DNA of 5,317 nucleotides, taken from contig CACXEB010000120.1 of the NCBI GenBank assembly GCA_902766515.1, forward strand, positions 1 through 5,317, given 5' to 3'. Positions 1-5,317 of this stretch are shown in pieces; position 1 is the first letter of the stretch; each line of letters opens with the position of its first letter. A program made the position numbers and the translations under genes. Source of the DNA: an uncultured Eubacteriales bacterium (GTDB lineage: Bacteria > Bacillota_A > Clostridia > Christensenellales > Aristaeellaceae). The notes under the pieces are model-generated. The model worked only from the letters and a program-made list of their open reading frames with translations. It was not told where the DNA came from and did no database searches.

Positions 1-1058
1 ACGCAGACCGGCTTGCCGAAGTGCTTTTCCGCCAGGTAGCGCTCGTGCTCGGTCTGGAGGTCCATGCCCCACCGCACCGGATAGTCAAACGCCTGGCCGG
101 ACTTTTCGAGGATATCGATCGCTTCCGTATAGGTCACTCGGGCAAAGTCGCTGGCCGCGACCAGGTTCAGGCGCTCCAGGAGGCCCTTGTCCACGAAGCT
201 GTTCAGGAATTCCAGCTCCTCCGGCGCCTTTTCCAGGATATCCCGGATGATGTAGCGGATCATCTCCTCCGCCAGCGCCATATCGTCAAACAGGTCCGCG
301 AACGCGATTTCCGGCTCGATCATCCAGAACTCGGCCGCGTGGCGCTGCGTATAGCTCTTCTCGGCCCGGAAGGTCGGTCCGAAGGTATAGACGTTGCGGA
401 AGGCCGCGCAGAAAGCTTCGACATTCAGCTGGCCGGACACCGTCAGGTTGGTTGACTTGCCGAAGAAGTCCTGCGAGAAGTCCACCTTGCCGTCCGGCGT
501 CAGCGGCGGATGGCCGACGTCCAGCGTCGTCACGCGGAACATCTCGCCCGCGCCCTCGGCGTCGCTGGTCGTGATCAGCGGGGTATGGACATACACGAAG
601 CCCTTTTCCGCGAAGAAGCGGTGGATGGCCTGCGCCGCCAGCGAACGGATCCGGAAGACCGCGTAGAACGTGTTCGTCCGCGGGCGCAGGTGCGCCTGCG
701 TCCTCAGGTATTCGAAGCTGTGCCGCTTCTTCTGGAGCGGGAAGTCCGCGTCGCACAGACCGACGACCGTGACCCTGGAAGCCTGCAGCTCGAACGGCTG
801 CTTGCGCTCGGGCGTGAGCACAAGTTTCCCTTCCACGGCCACGGCACTGCCCGTCGTGATTTTGACGACTTCGGCAAAGTTTTCGAGCTGTTCGTCGCAG
901 ACCACCTGCAGGTTCTTGAAGAAGGTACCGTCGTTCAGCTCGATGAATGCAAAGGTTTTCCCGTCGCGGACGGTACGCACCCAGCCGGACAGGCAGCAGC
1001 AGGCGCCGTCCGCGGGGGTCTCACGGTATAAAGACCGGATGGTTACAGAATCGCTCAT
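1..1058 (-). CDS. asnS: Asparaginyl-tRNA synthetase (AsnRS), C-terminus cut off by window edge
   Basis: Cytoplasmic class IIb aminoacyl-tRNA synthetase that activates asparagine with ATP and charges tRNA-Asn. 352 N-terminal codons are present; full-length bacterial AsnRS is about 430-465 residues, so the part carrying motif 3 lies beyond the left edge. Residues about 20-110 look like the OB-fold anticodon-binding domain ([20 protein letters not shown]). The class II core follows: a motif-1-like stretch near 144-175 ([17 protein letters not shown]), [19 protein letters not shown] near 198-216, which is typical of AsnRS, and motif 2 near 229-252 ([20 protein letters not shown]). FRAE plus RH.AEFWM.EPE separates it from AspRS, which usually has FRDED here. 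The start at 1058 is chosen because AGGAGGG sits 8 nt upstream and the N-terminus has the expected length. The start is one base after the glk stop, so the gene is probably read from the upstream operon and coupled to glk translation. The frame is intact throughout. Confidence 0.96.
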   Translation of the reverse strand, partial: MSDSVTIRSLYRETPADGACCCLSGWVRTVRDGKTFAFIELNDGTFFKNLQVVCDEQLENFAEVVKITTGSAVAVEGKLVLTPERKQPFELQASRVTVVGLCDADFPLQKKRHSFEYLRTQAHLRPRTNTFYAVFRIRSLAAQAIHRFFAEKGFVYVHTPLITTSDAEGAGEMFRVTTLDVGHPPLTPDGKVDFSQDFFGKSTNLTVSGQLNVEAFCAAFRNVYTFGPTFRAEKSYTQRHAAEFWMIEPEIAFADLFDDMALAEEMIRYIIRDILEKAPEELEFLNSFVDKGLLERLNLVAASDFARVTYTEAIDILEKSGQAFDYPVRWGMDLQTEHERYLAEKHFGKPVC

Positions 1059-1059
1059 T

Positions 1060-2025
1060 TCAAACTCCCTCCTGATGATACAGCTTCGCGACCATCGCCG
1101 CGCCGATAATGCCCGCGTCGTTGCCCAGGCTGGCCAGCCGGATCTCGGCGTAGGGCAGGTCCTTGTACAGAAGATACCGCGGCACCTTCGGCCGGATATG
1201 CTCGAGCAGGAATTCGCCCGCGTGGCTGACGCCGCCGCCCAGGACGATCATGTCCGGATCCAGGGTGCAGACGATATTGTTGATGGTGATGGCCATGTAG
1301 TCGCAATACCGGTCAAAGACGCCGAAGGCGACCGGATCCCCAGCCTTTGCGGCGTCGAACACCGTTTTCGCGCTGACGCGCTCGATATCGCCGCCGGCCA
1401 GCTTCATCATGAGGCTGTCCCGGTAGGTCATGCACGCCTGGCGCGCCATGCGGATGATGGCGGTGGCGCTGGTGTAGCGCTCACAGCATCCGTTGTTGCC
1501 GCAGGAGCAGGGGACGCCGTCGACCGCGATGGTCATGTGGCCATACTCGCTCGCGATGCCGTGCCGGCCCGTCCAGGGCTTGCCGTTGATGACGATGCCG
1601 CCGCCCGTGCCGGTACCCAGCGTCAGGAAAACGGAACAGGGATAGCCCTTGGAAACGCCCGCGATGCTCTCGGCATAGCCGGCCACCGTCGCGTCGTTGT
1701 CGATGAAGACCGGCTTGTTCAGGTACTGCTGCATCTCGGCGCGGAGCGGTATATCCCGCCAGCCCAGGTTGGTGCAGAAAATGACCGAACCGTCGTCCTG
1801 CCTCGCCAGGCCCGGGATGCCGATGCCGATGGCTTCCACATTGTTCGGACCGATGCTGATGTGCTTCATGGCCGTGGTGACGCAGGCGGCCATGTCCCGC
1901 ACGACCTCCTGGTAGGGCCGCTGCGGCAGCGTTTTGGCGTAGGTCTGCGATATAATGTGCCCCGCCTCATCCACTACGCCGGCCTTGATGTTCGTACCGC
2001 CCAAATCAATGCCAATGTAATACAT
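1060..2025 (-). CDS. glk: ROK-family glucokinase
   Basis: ATP-dependent sugar kinase of the ROK family, most likely phosphorylating glucose to glucose 6-phosphate in the cytoplasm. 321 residues, a normal length. Visible motifs are the N-terminal phosphate loop DLGGTN (7-12), the sugar-binding/catalytic segment [13 protein letters not shown] (107-119, catalytic Asp111), the glycine-rich LGTGTGGG (136-143), and GIASEYGHM (156-164) with sugar-contacting Glu160 and His163. The ROK zinc site follows: His163 with Cys173, Cys175 and Cys180 in [12 protein letters not shown]-terminal LGGGVS (262-267) matches the second nucleotide-binding part. An ATG at 2049 would add eight residues, but the ATG at 2025 is preferred: GGGAGGA lies 5 nt before it and the protein then begins [10 protein letters not shown], as ROK kinases usually do. 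It lies 51 nt after hprK. ROK kinases also include mannose, fructose and N-acetyl-sugar kinases, so glucose is the likely but unproven substrate; the conserved hprK neighbour favours glucose. Confidence 0.92.
   Translation of the reverse strand: MYYIGIDLGGTNIKAGVVDEAGHIISQTYAKTLPQRPYQEVVRDMAACVTTAMKHISIGPNNVEAIGIGIPGLARQDDGSVIFCTNLGWRDIPLRAEMQQYLNKPVFIDNDATVAGYAESIAGVSKGYPCSVFLTLGTGTGGGIVINGKPWTGRHGIASEYGHMTIAVDGVPCSCGNNGCCERYTSATAIIRMARQACMTYRDSLMMKLAGGDIERVSAKTVFDAAKAGDPVAFGVFDRYCDYMAITINNIVCTLDPDMIVLGGGVSHAGEFLLEHIRPKVPRYLLYKDLPYAEIRLASLGNDAGIIGAAMVAKLYHQEGV
1067..1073 (-). promoter_or_regulatory. asnS ribosome binding site inside the end of glk
   Basis: AGGAGGG lies 8 nt before the asnS ATG and within the last codons of glk (the His-Gln-Glu-Gly region). 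It fixes the asnS start at 1058 and means ribosomes finishing glk pass directly over the asnS initiation site, so translational coupling is likely. Confidence 0.85.
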
Positions 2026-2030
2026 GTCGT

Positions 2031-2037
2031 TCCTCCC
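2031..2037 (-). promoter_or_regulatory. glk ribosome binding site
   Basis: GGGAGGA, 5 nt before the ATG at 2025. It decides between this start and in-frame ATGs at 2043 and 2049, which have no such sequence in front of them. The 51-nt hprK-glk gap holds little else: only a weak 4-bp GCGG/CCGC hairpin and no T tract. Confidence 0.85.
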
Positions 2038-2076
2038 TGTCATCTTCATCGCCCGGCGGCATATCCGCGCCCGCGA

Positions 2077-2985
2077 TTATTTTGTCATGCTCTTGAGCCG
2101 TCTGTCAAGCTCTCCGGCGGCGGAATACCCCGTGCGCTTCAGGCCGAGGTTGCGGGCGGCCACCTCGATGACGACCGCCAGGTTCCGGCCGGGCCGCACC
2201 GGCAGGATGATCTGGGGCAGCCTGACTCCCATGATCGTCGTATACTGGTCGTTCAGACCCAGCCGGTCGTAAGCCTTTCCTTCCTTCCACAGCTCCAGGT
2301 GAATGACCAGGTCGATCGACTTGATCGGCAGGACCGATCCGATGCCGTACATGGCCCGGATATCGATGATGCCGATCCCGCGGATCTCCATGAAGTAGCG
2401 GATCGCCTCCGGGCTTTCGCCGGTCAGGCTGTTTTCATTCACCTTGCGGATGTCCACGACGTCATCCGCGACCAGCTGGTGCCCGCGCTTGACCAGCTCC
2501 AGCGCCGCCTCGCTCTTGCCGACGCCGCTTTCGCCCGTCAGCAGGACACCCAGGCCGTACACGTCCAGCAGCACGCCGTGGATGGTGGATCGCTCCGCCA
2601 GCTCCTTGCTCAGGTAGTTGATCGCGTTGAAGAAAAAGCGGGTAGTCACCCAGTCCGTCCCGAAGATCGGCACGTTCTTCTCCCGGGCCAGGCTGAGCAT
2701 GTCCTCGTTGGGCTGCATGCCGCGGCAGATCACCACGCAGGGGATCGGGAAGGAAAAGAACTGCCGCAGCCGCTCCCTGCGCTCATCATCCTCCAGGCCG
2801 TCCAGGTAGGCCATTTCAACCTTGCCGATCACCTGGGGCCGCTCATAGGCAAAATAATCATAATAGCCCGTAAACTGGATGCCCGGGCGGTTCAGCTCAG
2901 CCGACCGTATGGCGAGCATATCGTTCGTGGACGGCAGCAGCACCTTCAGCGACAGCCCCTCCACAAAATTCTTGACAGATATCAT
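2077..2985 (-). CDS. hprK: HPr kinase/phosphorylase
   Basis: Bifunctional enzyme that phosphorylates Ser46 of HPr (and Crh where present) with ATP or pyrophosphate and removes the phosphate with inorganic phosphate; HPr-Ser-P then acts with CcpA in carbon catabolite repression. 302 residues, close to the usual 305-320. The N-terminal domain covers about 1-125 (FGTDWVTTRFF at 108-118). The kinase domain has HGVLLDVYG (136-144), with conserved His136, Walker A GESGVGKSE (151-159), LVADDVVDI (171-179), with the Asp174-Asp175 pair, the family signature MEIRGIGIIDIRAMYGIGSV (199-218), and the C-terminal PVRPGRN (262-268). All key positions look intact, so it should be active. The start at 2985 is preferred over upstream in-frame ATGs because GGAGGAC lies 5 nt before it and the protein then begins MISVKNFVE, as in relatives; the longer frame would run into the preceding gene. 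The gene starts 13 nt after the capA-like stop, indicating co-transcription. Confidence 0.97.
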   Translation of the reverse strand: MISVKNFVEGLSLKVLLPSTNDMLAIRSAELNRPGIQFTGYYDYFAYERPQVIGKVEMAYLDGLEDDERRERLRQFFSFPIPCVVICRGMQPNEDMLSLAREKNVPIFGTDWVTTRFFFNAINYLSKELAERSTIHGVLLDVYGLGVLLTGESGVGKSEAALELVKRGHQLVADDVVDIRKVNENSLTGESPEAIRYFMEIRGIGIIDIRAMYGIGSVLPIKSIDLVIHLELWKEGKAYDRLGLNDQYTTIMGVRLPQIILPVRPGRNLAVVIEVAARNLGLKRTGYSAAGELDRRLKSMTK

Positions 2986-2990
2986 CGACC

Positions 2991-2997
2991 GTCCTCC
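2991..2997 (-). promoter_or_regulatory. hprK ribosome binding site in the 13-nt gap
   Basis: GGAGGAC sits between the stop codon of the capA-like gene (2999-3001) and the hprK ATG at 2985. It supports 2985 as the start rather than any of the in-frame ATGs further upstream. Confidence 0.87.
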
Positions 2998-2998
2998 G

Positions 2999-4153
2999 TC
3001 ACTGTCGTTCGACCGCGGGAACAAAGTCCTGCACCGCTCCGACATTCTCCACATAATCCCGCAGCAGGTACGGCTGTTTCGTATCGTACTGCATCTGCCG
3101 GATCGCCCGGCCGGCTTCAATGCCGGTCACCGGATAAGGCTGGTAGTAATTCGTCTCATGATGTGTCGACAGCCTGCAGGGGATCAGGTTCGCGCGGCAT
3201 CCCAGGTACTTCCCTTCCTCCGAGAAGGACAGCGCCATCTGGAGGATGACCGTATAGGTGGTCCGGATCAGGAAGTTGCCCGCGAACACGAAATTGCCCA
3301 GCGAATAATAAATGGGCACGCCGTCGATCACTTCGAACCCCTGCAGCACATGGGGATGGTGCCCGATGACGATGTCCGCGCCCCACTGGATGAAACGCTT
3401 CGCCATTTTCGTCTGGTTGTCATCGTGGCGCTTGTCATACTCCACGCCCGCATGGATGACCGCGATGATTACCTGGCATTGCTCGCGCCGCAGTTCGTCA
3501 AACACGGCTTTCATCTCGTCCACGTACTGCCAATAGTAGGACACGTGCGAACCGACCAGGCCGATCCGGATGCCGTCCCGCTCAATGATGCAGCTGCGGC
3601 CGCCGTACACGGTGCTGCCGAACCATTCGACCGGGCTTTCTTCGAGCACGCGCACCGTGGACTCAAACCCCTGCCGGCCGTAATCGCCGGTGTGGTTGTT
3701 GCCCAGCGTCACCGCTTCCACGCTGCCCTCCGTCAGGATGTCCACGTAAGACTCATAGGCGCGGAAATTGTACTGCTTCTTCGTTTTCTTGTCGAGGCCG
3801 TCCGGTGAATCCGCCAGCACGCATTCCAGGTTCGCGACCGTCATGTCATCCTGCTCCAGGATGTAGCGGACCTTTTCAAAACAGTAGCCATAGCCGAACT
3901 CGCCGATATAGTAATCCAGCGACTTCTTTTTTCCGTGGTCGATCTCATTCATCCCGAGGGTGCAGTCGCCCAGAAAGGAAAGGACAACCTTTTCCGCTTC
4001 GCCGGGTTCCGCGGGAAAGGCGGCGCGGCATTGGCTGTAGGGCAGCGCGCCGTCCGGCAGGCCGGCCTCCCCGGCCGCCGCGCATCCGGCGGCAAGGCAC
4101 AGGCATGCCGCAAAAATGCTGCACAGCCACCGCCTTCCCCCTGCGAACCGCAT
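2999..4153 (-). CDS. CapA-family (PGA_cap) metallophosphatase-like protein, probable lipoprotein
   Basis: 384 residues. The N-terminus is an export signal: Arg7-Arg8, a hydrophobic stretch 9-22, then LAAGC with Cys24 as the likely lipidated residue. This lipobox is imperfect (Ala rather than Leu at -3), so signal-peptidase-I export is an alternative. A mature CapA/PGA_cap domain follows from about 55, a family related to calcineurin-like metallophosphatases: LGDCTLG (61-67), ANLE (107-110), LGNNHTGD (150-157), IHAGVEY (233-239), GHHPHVLQ (264-271), YSLGNFVF (283-290). The Asp, Asn and His residues in these motifs are those expected to bind metal. CapA proteins take part in poly-gamma-glutamate capsule formation in Bacillus, but most relatives are uncharacterised and no capB, capC or pgsB-like gene lies next to it, so a capsule role is not supported here. 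It is first in the operon with hprK, glk and asnS. The start is backed by AAAGGGGGG 7 nt upstream. Confidence 0.9.
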   Translation of the reverse strand: MRFAGGRRWLCSIFAACLCLAAGCAAAGEAGLPDGALPYSQCRAAFPAEPGEAEKVVLSFLGDCTLGMNEIDHGKKKSLDYYIGEFGYGYCFEKVRYILEQDDMTVANLECVLADSPDGLDKKTKKQYNFRAYESYVDILTEGSVEAVTLGNNHTGDYGRQGFESTVRVLEESPVEWFGSTVYGGRSCIIERDGIRIGLVGSHVSYYWQYVDEMKAVFDELRREQCQVIIAVIHAGVEYDKRHDDNQTKMAKRFIQWGADIVIGHHPHVLQGFEVIDGVPIYYSLGNFVFAGNFLIRTTYTVILQMALSFSEEGKYLGCRANLIPCRLSTHHETNYYQPYPVTGIEAGRAIRQMQYDTKQPYLLRDYVENVGAVQDFVPAVERQ

Positions 4154-4159
4154 CTGACG

Positions 4160-4168
4160 CCCCCCTTT
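4160..4168 (-). promoter_or_regulatory. Ribosome binding site of the capA-like gene
   Basis: AAAGGGGGG, 6-7 nt before the ATG at 4153. It is G-rich and less canonical than the GGAGG sites of the downstream genes, but well placed in a leader of about 24 nt. Confidence 0.7.
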
Positions 4169-4183
4169 GAAACGAATGGCCCT

Positions 4184-4212
4184 ATTTTATCGTTTATTCA
4201 TCTGTCTGTCAA
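4184..4212 (-). promoter_or_regulatory. Promoter of the capA-like/hprK/glk/asnS operon
   Basis: On the minus strand TTGACA (4212-4207) is followed after 17 bp by TAAAAT (4189-4184), a perfect -35 and a one-mismatch -10. The start of transcription would be near 4177, giving a leader of about 24 nt before the ATG at 4153 with no room for a riboswitch. No second promoter of similar quality was noticed between the four genes, so this one probably serves the whole operon. Confidence 0.82.
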
Positions 4213-4227
4213 TAACTCGGAGGCATC

Positions 4228-4256
4228 TTGACATGACCTCCATGAGCGCGTATAAT
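4228..4256 (+). promoter_or_regulatory. metK promoter, perfect sigma-70/SigA consensus
   Basis: TTGACA at 4228-4233 and TATAAT at 4251-4256 are separated by exactly 17 bp, a full match to the vegetative consensus in both boxes. Transcription should begin near 4262-4264, leaving about 9 nt before P1 of the riboswitch. A full-consensus promoter fits a gene whose control happens after initiation, by attenuation. Confidence 0.93.
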
Positions 4257-4271
4257 AACCTTAACTGAATA

Positions 4272-4379
4272 CCTTATCAAGAGTGGCTGAGGGACTGGCC
4301 CGATGAAGCCCGGCAACCGGCAGGCGACTGCAAGGTGCCAAATCCAGCAGCGGGCGCTGCGCACCGCTGGCAGATAAGG
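4272..4379 (+). ncRNA. SAM-I riboswitch aptamer (S-box leader) of metK
   Basis: A cis-acting RNA that binds S-adenosylmethionine. Stem P1 is seven perfect pairs, CCTTATC (4272-4278) with GATAAGG (4373-4379). The highly conserved core follows: AGAGTGGCTGAGGGACTGG at 4280-4298, then GATGAAGCCCGGCAACC at 4302-4318, which contain the P2 kink-turn and the P2-P3 junction. The 3' side of P3 and J3/4 are in GGTGCCAAATCC (4334-4345). P4 is CCAGC (4344-4348) with GCTGG (4366-4370), followed almost at once by the P1 3' strand. The aptamer begins about 9 nt after the predicted transcript start and is followed by an antiterminator/terminator pair, so it is a transcription-attenuation OFF switch. The assignment rests on match to the known S-box consensus; it was not scored with a covariance model. 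Confidence 0.97.
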
Positions 4380-4409
4380 ACAGTAAATGTCACGTGTTTA
4401 CGCCTGTCT
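4378..4409 (+). promoter_or_regulatory. Predicted antiterminator of the SAM-I switch
   Basis: GGACAG (4378-4383) can pair with CTGTCT (4404-4409), five Watson-Crick pairs plus one G-U, and stacked inside it TAAA (4384-4387) pairs with TTTA (4397-4400), leaving CGC (4401-4403) bulged. The hairpin uses the last two G residues of the P1 3' strand and most of the 5' arm of the terminator, so it is incompatible with both a complete P1 and the terminator. With SAM absent it should form and let RNA polymerase read into metK. This is a pairing seen by eye and its stability was not calculated. Confidence 0.65.
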
Positions 4410-4430
4410 GCGAAGACAGGCGTTGTTTTA
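4400..4430 (+). terminator. Intrinsic terminator of the metK leader
   Basis: ACGCCTGTCT (4400-4409) pairs perfectly with AGACAGGCGT (4414-4423) around the GNRA tetraloop GCGA (4410-4413), giving a 10-bp stem. It is followed by TGTTTTA, so the RNA tract is UUGUUUUA counting the last stem base. It lies 21 nt after the aptamer and 79 nt before metK, the standard place for an S-box attenuator. The U tract is interrupted by a G, so some read-through may occur even with SAM bound. Confidence 0.92.
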
Positions 4431-4450
4431 TGAAGGTATTCAGGAATGCA

Positions 4451-4477
4451 TCCGGCCCAGGGGCCGCCGGCCCCGGA
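4451..4477 (+). other. GC-rich hairpin in the metK leader, after the terminator
   Basis: The segment can fold as TCCGG (4451-4455) with CCGGA (4473-4477), enclosing GGCC (4462-4465) with GGCC (4469-4472); a competing fold pairs GGGGCC (4460-4465) with GGCCCC (4469-4474) around a 3-nt loop. No T run follows, so it is not an intrinsic terminator. It ends 18 nt before the ribosome binding site. It may shield or stabilise the 5' end of the read-through message, or may be incidental in a GC-rich genome. Confidence 0.45.
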
Positions 4478-4495
4478 CCCAGGTCAACCATACAG

Positions 4496-4501
4496 AAAGG
4501 A
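4496..4501 (+). promoter_or_regulatory. metK ribosome binding site
   Basis: AAAGGA, 7 nt before the metK ATG at 4509. A second, closer AGGA (4503-4506) is too near the start to be the main site. It is downstream of the terminator and is not visibly sequestered by the riboswitch, consistent with control at transcription rather than translation. Confidence 0.75.
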
Positions 4502-4508
4502 CAGGAAT

Positions 4509-5317
4509 ATGCGTACACTCTTTACTTCAGAATCCGTCACCGAGGGACATCCGGACAAGATCTGCGACCAGATCTCAGACGCCATCCTGGATGAAATCCT
4601 CCGCCAGGACAAGTATGCCCATGTGGCCTGCGAAACCTGCGCCACGACCGGCCTCGTCATGGTCATGGGCGAGGTGACGACGTCCGGCTACGTCAACATC
4701 CAGGACGTGGTGCGCGATGTCGTGACAGGCATCGGCTACGACCGTGCCAAGAAAGGCTTTGACGGCGCTTCCTGCGCGGTGCTGGTGGCCCTGCATGACC
4801 AGTCCCCGGACATCGCCCAGGGCGTCAACGATGCGCTGGAACAGCGCGGAAGCGACGTGCAGGAGACGGGCGCCGGCGACCAGGGCATGATGTTCGGCTT
4901 CGCCTGCGATGAAACGCCGGAGATGATGCCCATGCCCATCGCCCTGGCCCACCGCCTGACGCGCCAGCTGGCCCGCGTGCGGAAAAACGGCGAATGCGCC
5001 TACCTGCGGCCCGACGGCAAGGCGCAGGTGACCGTCGTGTACGAGGACGGCCAGCCCGTCGGCATTGAGACCATCGTCATTTCCACCCAGCACGAGGAGC
5101 ATGTCGACCAGGAGACCATCCGCAGGGATATCATCGAGCACGTCGTGAAGCCCGTGATCCCGGCCGGGCTGCTGAGTCCGGAGACCCGTTACCTGATCAA
5201 TCCCACCGGCCGCTTTGTAATCGGCGGACCCGCGGGCGACAGCGGGCTGACCGGGCGCAAGATTATCGTCGATACCTACGGCGGCTACGCCCCGCACGGC
5301 GGCGGCGCCTTCTCCGG
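4509..5317 (+). CDS. metK: S-adenosylmethionine synthetase (methionine adenosyltransferase), C-terminus cut off by window edge
   Basis: Cytoplasmic enzyme that makes S-adenosylmethionine from methionine and ATP, releasing pyrophosphate and phosphate. 269 complete codons are present of a usual 380-400. Motifs seen are [12 protein letters not shown] (6-17) with catalytic His14, Asp16 and Lys17, the active-site loop QSPDIAQGV (98-106), signature 1 [12 protein letters not shown] (121-132), [21 protein letters not shown] in two parts (231-250) with metal and phosphate ligands, and the start of signature 2, GGGAFS (264-269), at the edge. No frameshift or missing key residue is visible. The ATG at 4509 fits the usual N-terminus and has AAAGGA 7 nt upstream. 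Expression should be controlled by the SAM-I riboswitch and terminator in its leader, so that the enzyme's product shuts off its own transcription. Confidence 0.98.
   Translation, partial: MRTLFTSESVTEGHPDKICDQISDAILDEILRQDKYAHVACETCATTGLVMVMGEVTTSGYVNIQDVVRDVVTGIGYDRAKKGFDGASCAVLVALHDQSPDIAQGVNDALEQRGSDVQETGAGDQGMMFGFACDETPEMMPMPIALAHRLTRQLARVRKNGECAYLRPDGKAQVTVVYEDGQPVGIETIVISTQHEEHVDQETIRRDIIEHVVKPVIPAGLLSPETRYLINPTGRFVIGGPAGDSGLTGRKIIVDTYGGYAPHGGGAFS

Noticed and set aside
2026..2076. Terminator or second promoter between hprK and glk
   Set aside because: Only a 4-bp hairpin and no T run or recognisable -10/-35 pair; the 51-nt gap mainly carries the glk ribosome binding site.
670..3249. 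An 859-codon open frame on the plus strand
   Set aside because: It runs antisense to asnS, glk, hprK and the end of the capA-like gene, all clearly conserved. Its translation is rich in Arg, Asp, His, Val and Ala without recognisable motifs, as expected from the complement of GC-rich coding sequence.
2879..3808. A 309-codon open frame on the plus strand
   Set aside because: Antisense to the capA-like gene and the start of hprK; same low-information composition, no domain and no convincing ribosome binding site.
4164..4178. Possible CcpA (cre) operator in the leader of the capA-like gene, TTGAAACGAATGGC-like
   Set aside because: It resembles the cre consensus only if a one-base gap is introduced around the central CG, so it does not meet the motif. 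It was tempting because hprK is in the operon.
4207..4233. Inverted repeat TGTCAA-N15-TTGACA as a dimeric repressor operator
   Set aside because: The arms are exactly the two -35 boxes and symmetry does not extend beyond them inward or outward, so divergent promoters explain it fully.
4387..4677. A 96-codon open frame starting in the metK leader (possible leader peptide)
   Set aside because: It starts between aptamer and terminator, runs through the terminator stem and out of frame into metK, and has no ribosome binding site; regulation is explained by the riboswitch.
4575..5297. A 240-codon open frame on the minus strand
   Set aside because: Antisense shadow of metK, whose forward frame has all family motifs.

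Overview
The window reads as a chromosomal housekeeping segment from a GC-rich member of the Bacillota, most likely a clostridial lineage. The clues are an HPr kinase/phosphorylase, a ROK glucokinase beside it, a SAM-I (S-box) riboswitch in front of metK, strong GGAGG-type ribosome binding sites and consensus vegetative promoters. A finer taxonomic placement cannot be made from the sequence alone. Five protein genes are present. Two are cut by the window edges. No mobile element, CRISPR array, tRNA or rRNA was seen.

Left part (1-4153, minus strand): four genes run leftward as an apparent operon in the order capA-like lipoprotein, hprK, ROK glucokinase, asnS. The gaps are 13, 51 and 1 nt, with no terminator visible between them. 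A strong promoter (TTGACA, 17 bp, TAAAAT) lies just upstream of the capA-like gene. The set combines a surface-anchored CapA-type metallophosphatase-like protein, the carbon-catabolite kinase that phosphorylates HPr, the enzyme that phosphorylates free glucose, and asparaginyl-tRNA synthetase. The hprK-glk pair makes metabolic sense, because both act at the top of glycolysis and its regulation. The outer two genes have no obvious functional tie to them.

Centre (4154-4508): a compact divergent control region. Two promoters stand back to back with 15 bp between their -35 boxes. The rightward one is a perfect TTGACA-17 bp-TATAAT. It drives a leader holding a complete SAM-I aptamer (4272-4379), a predicted antiterminator (4378-4409), a 10-bp intrinsic terminator with a GCGA loop (4400-4430), a GC-rich hairpin (about 4451-4477) and the metK ribosome binding site.

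Right part (4509-5317, plus strand): the first 269 codons of metK, S-adenosylmethionine synthetase. The product of this gene is the ligand of the riboswitch, so the arrangement is a direct feedback loop.

I found no convincing undescribed system. The points worth a second look are the detailed switching geometry of the leader, the unusually strong paired promoters, the CapA-like lipoprotein leading the hprK operon, and asnS placed one base after glk without a leader of its own.
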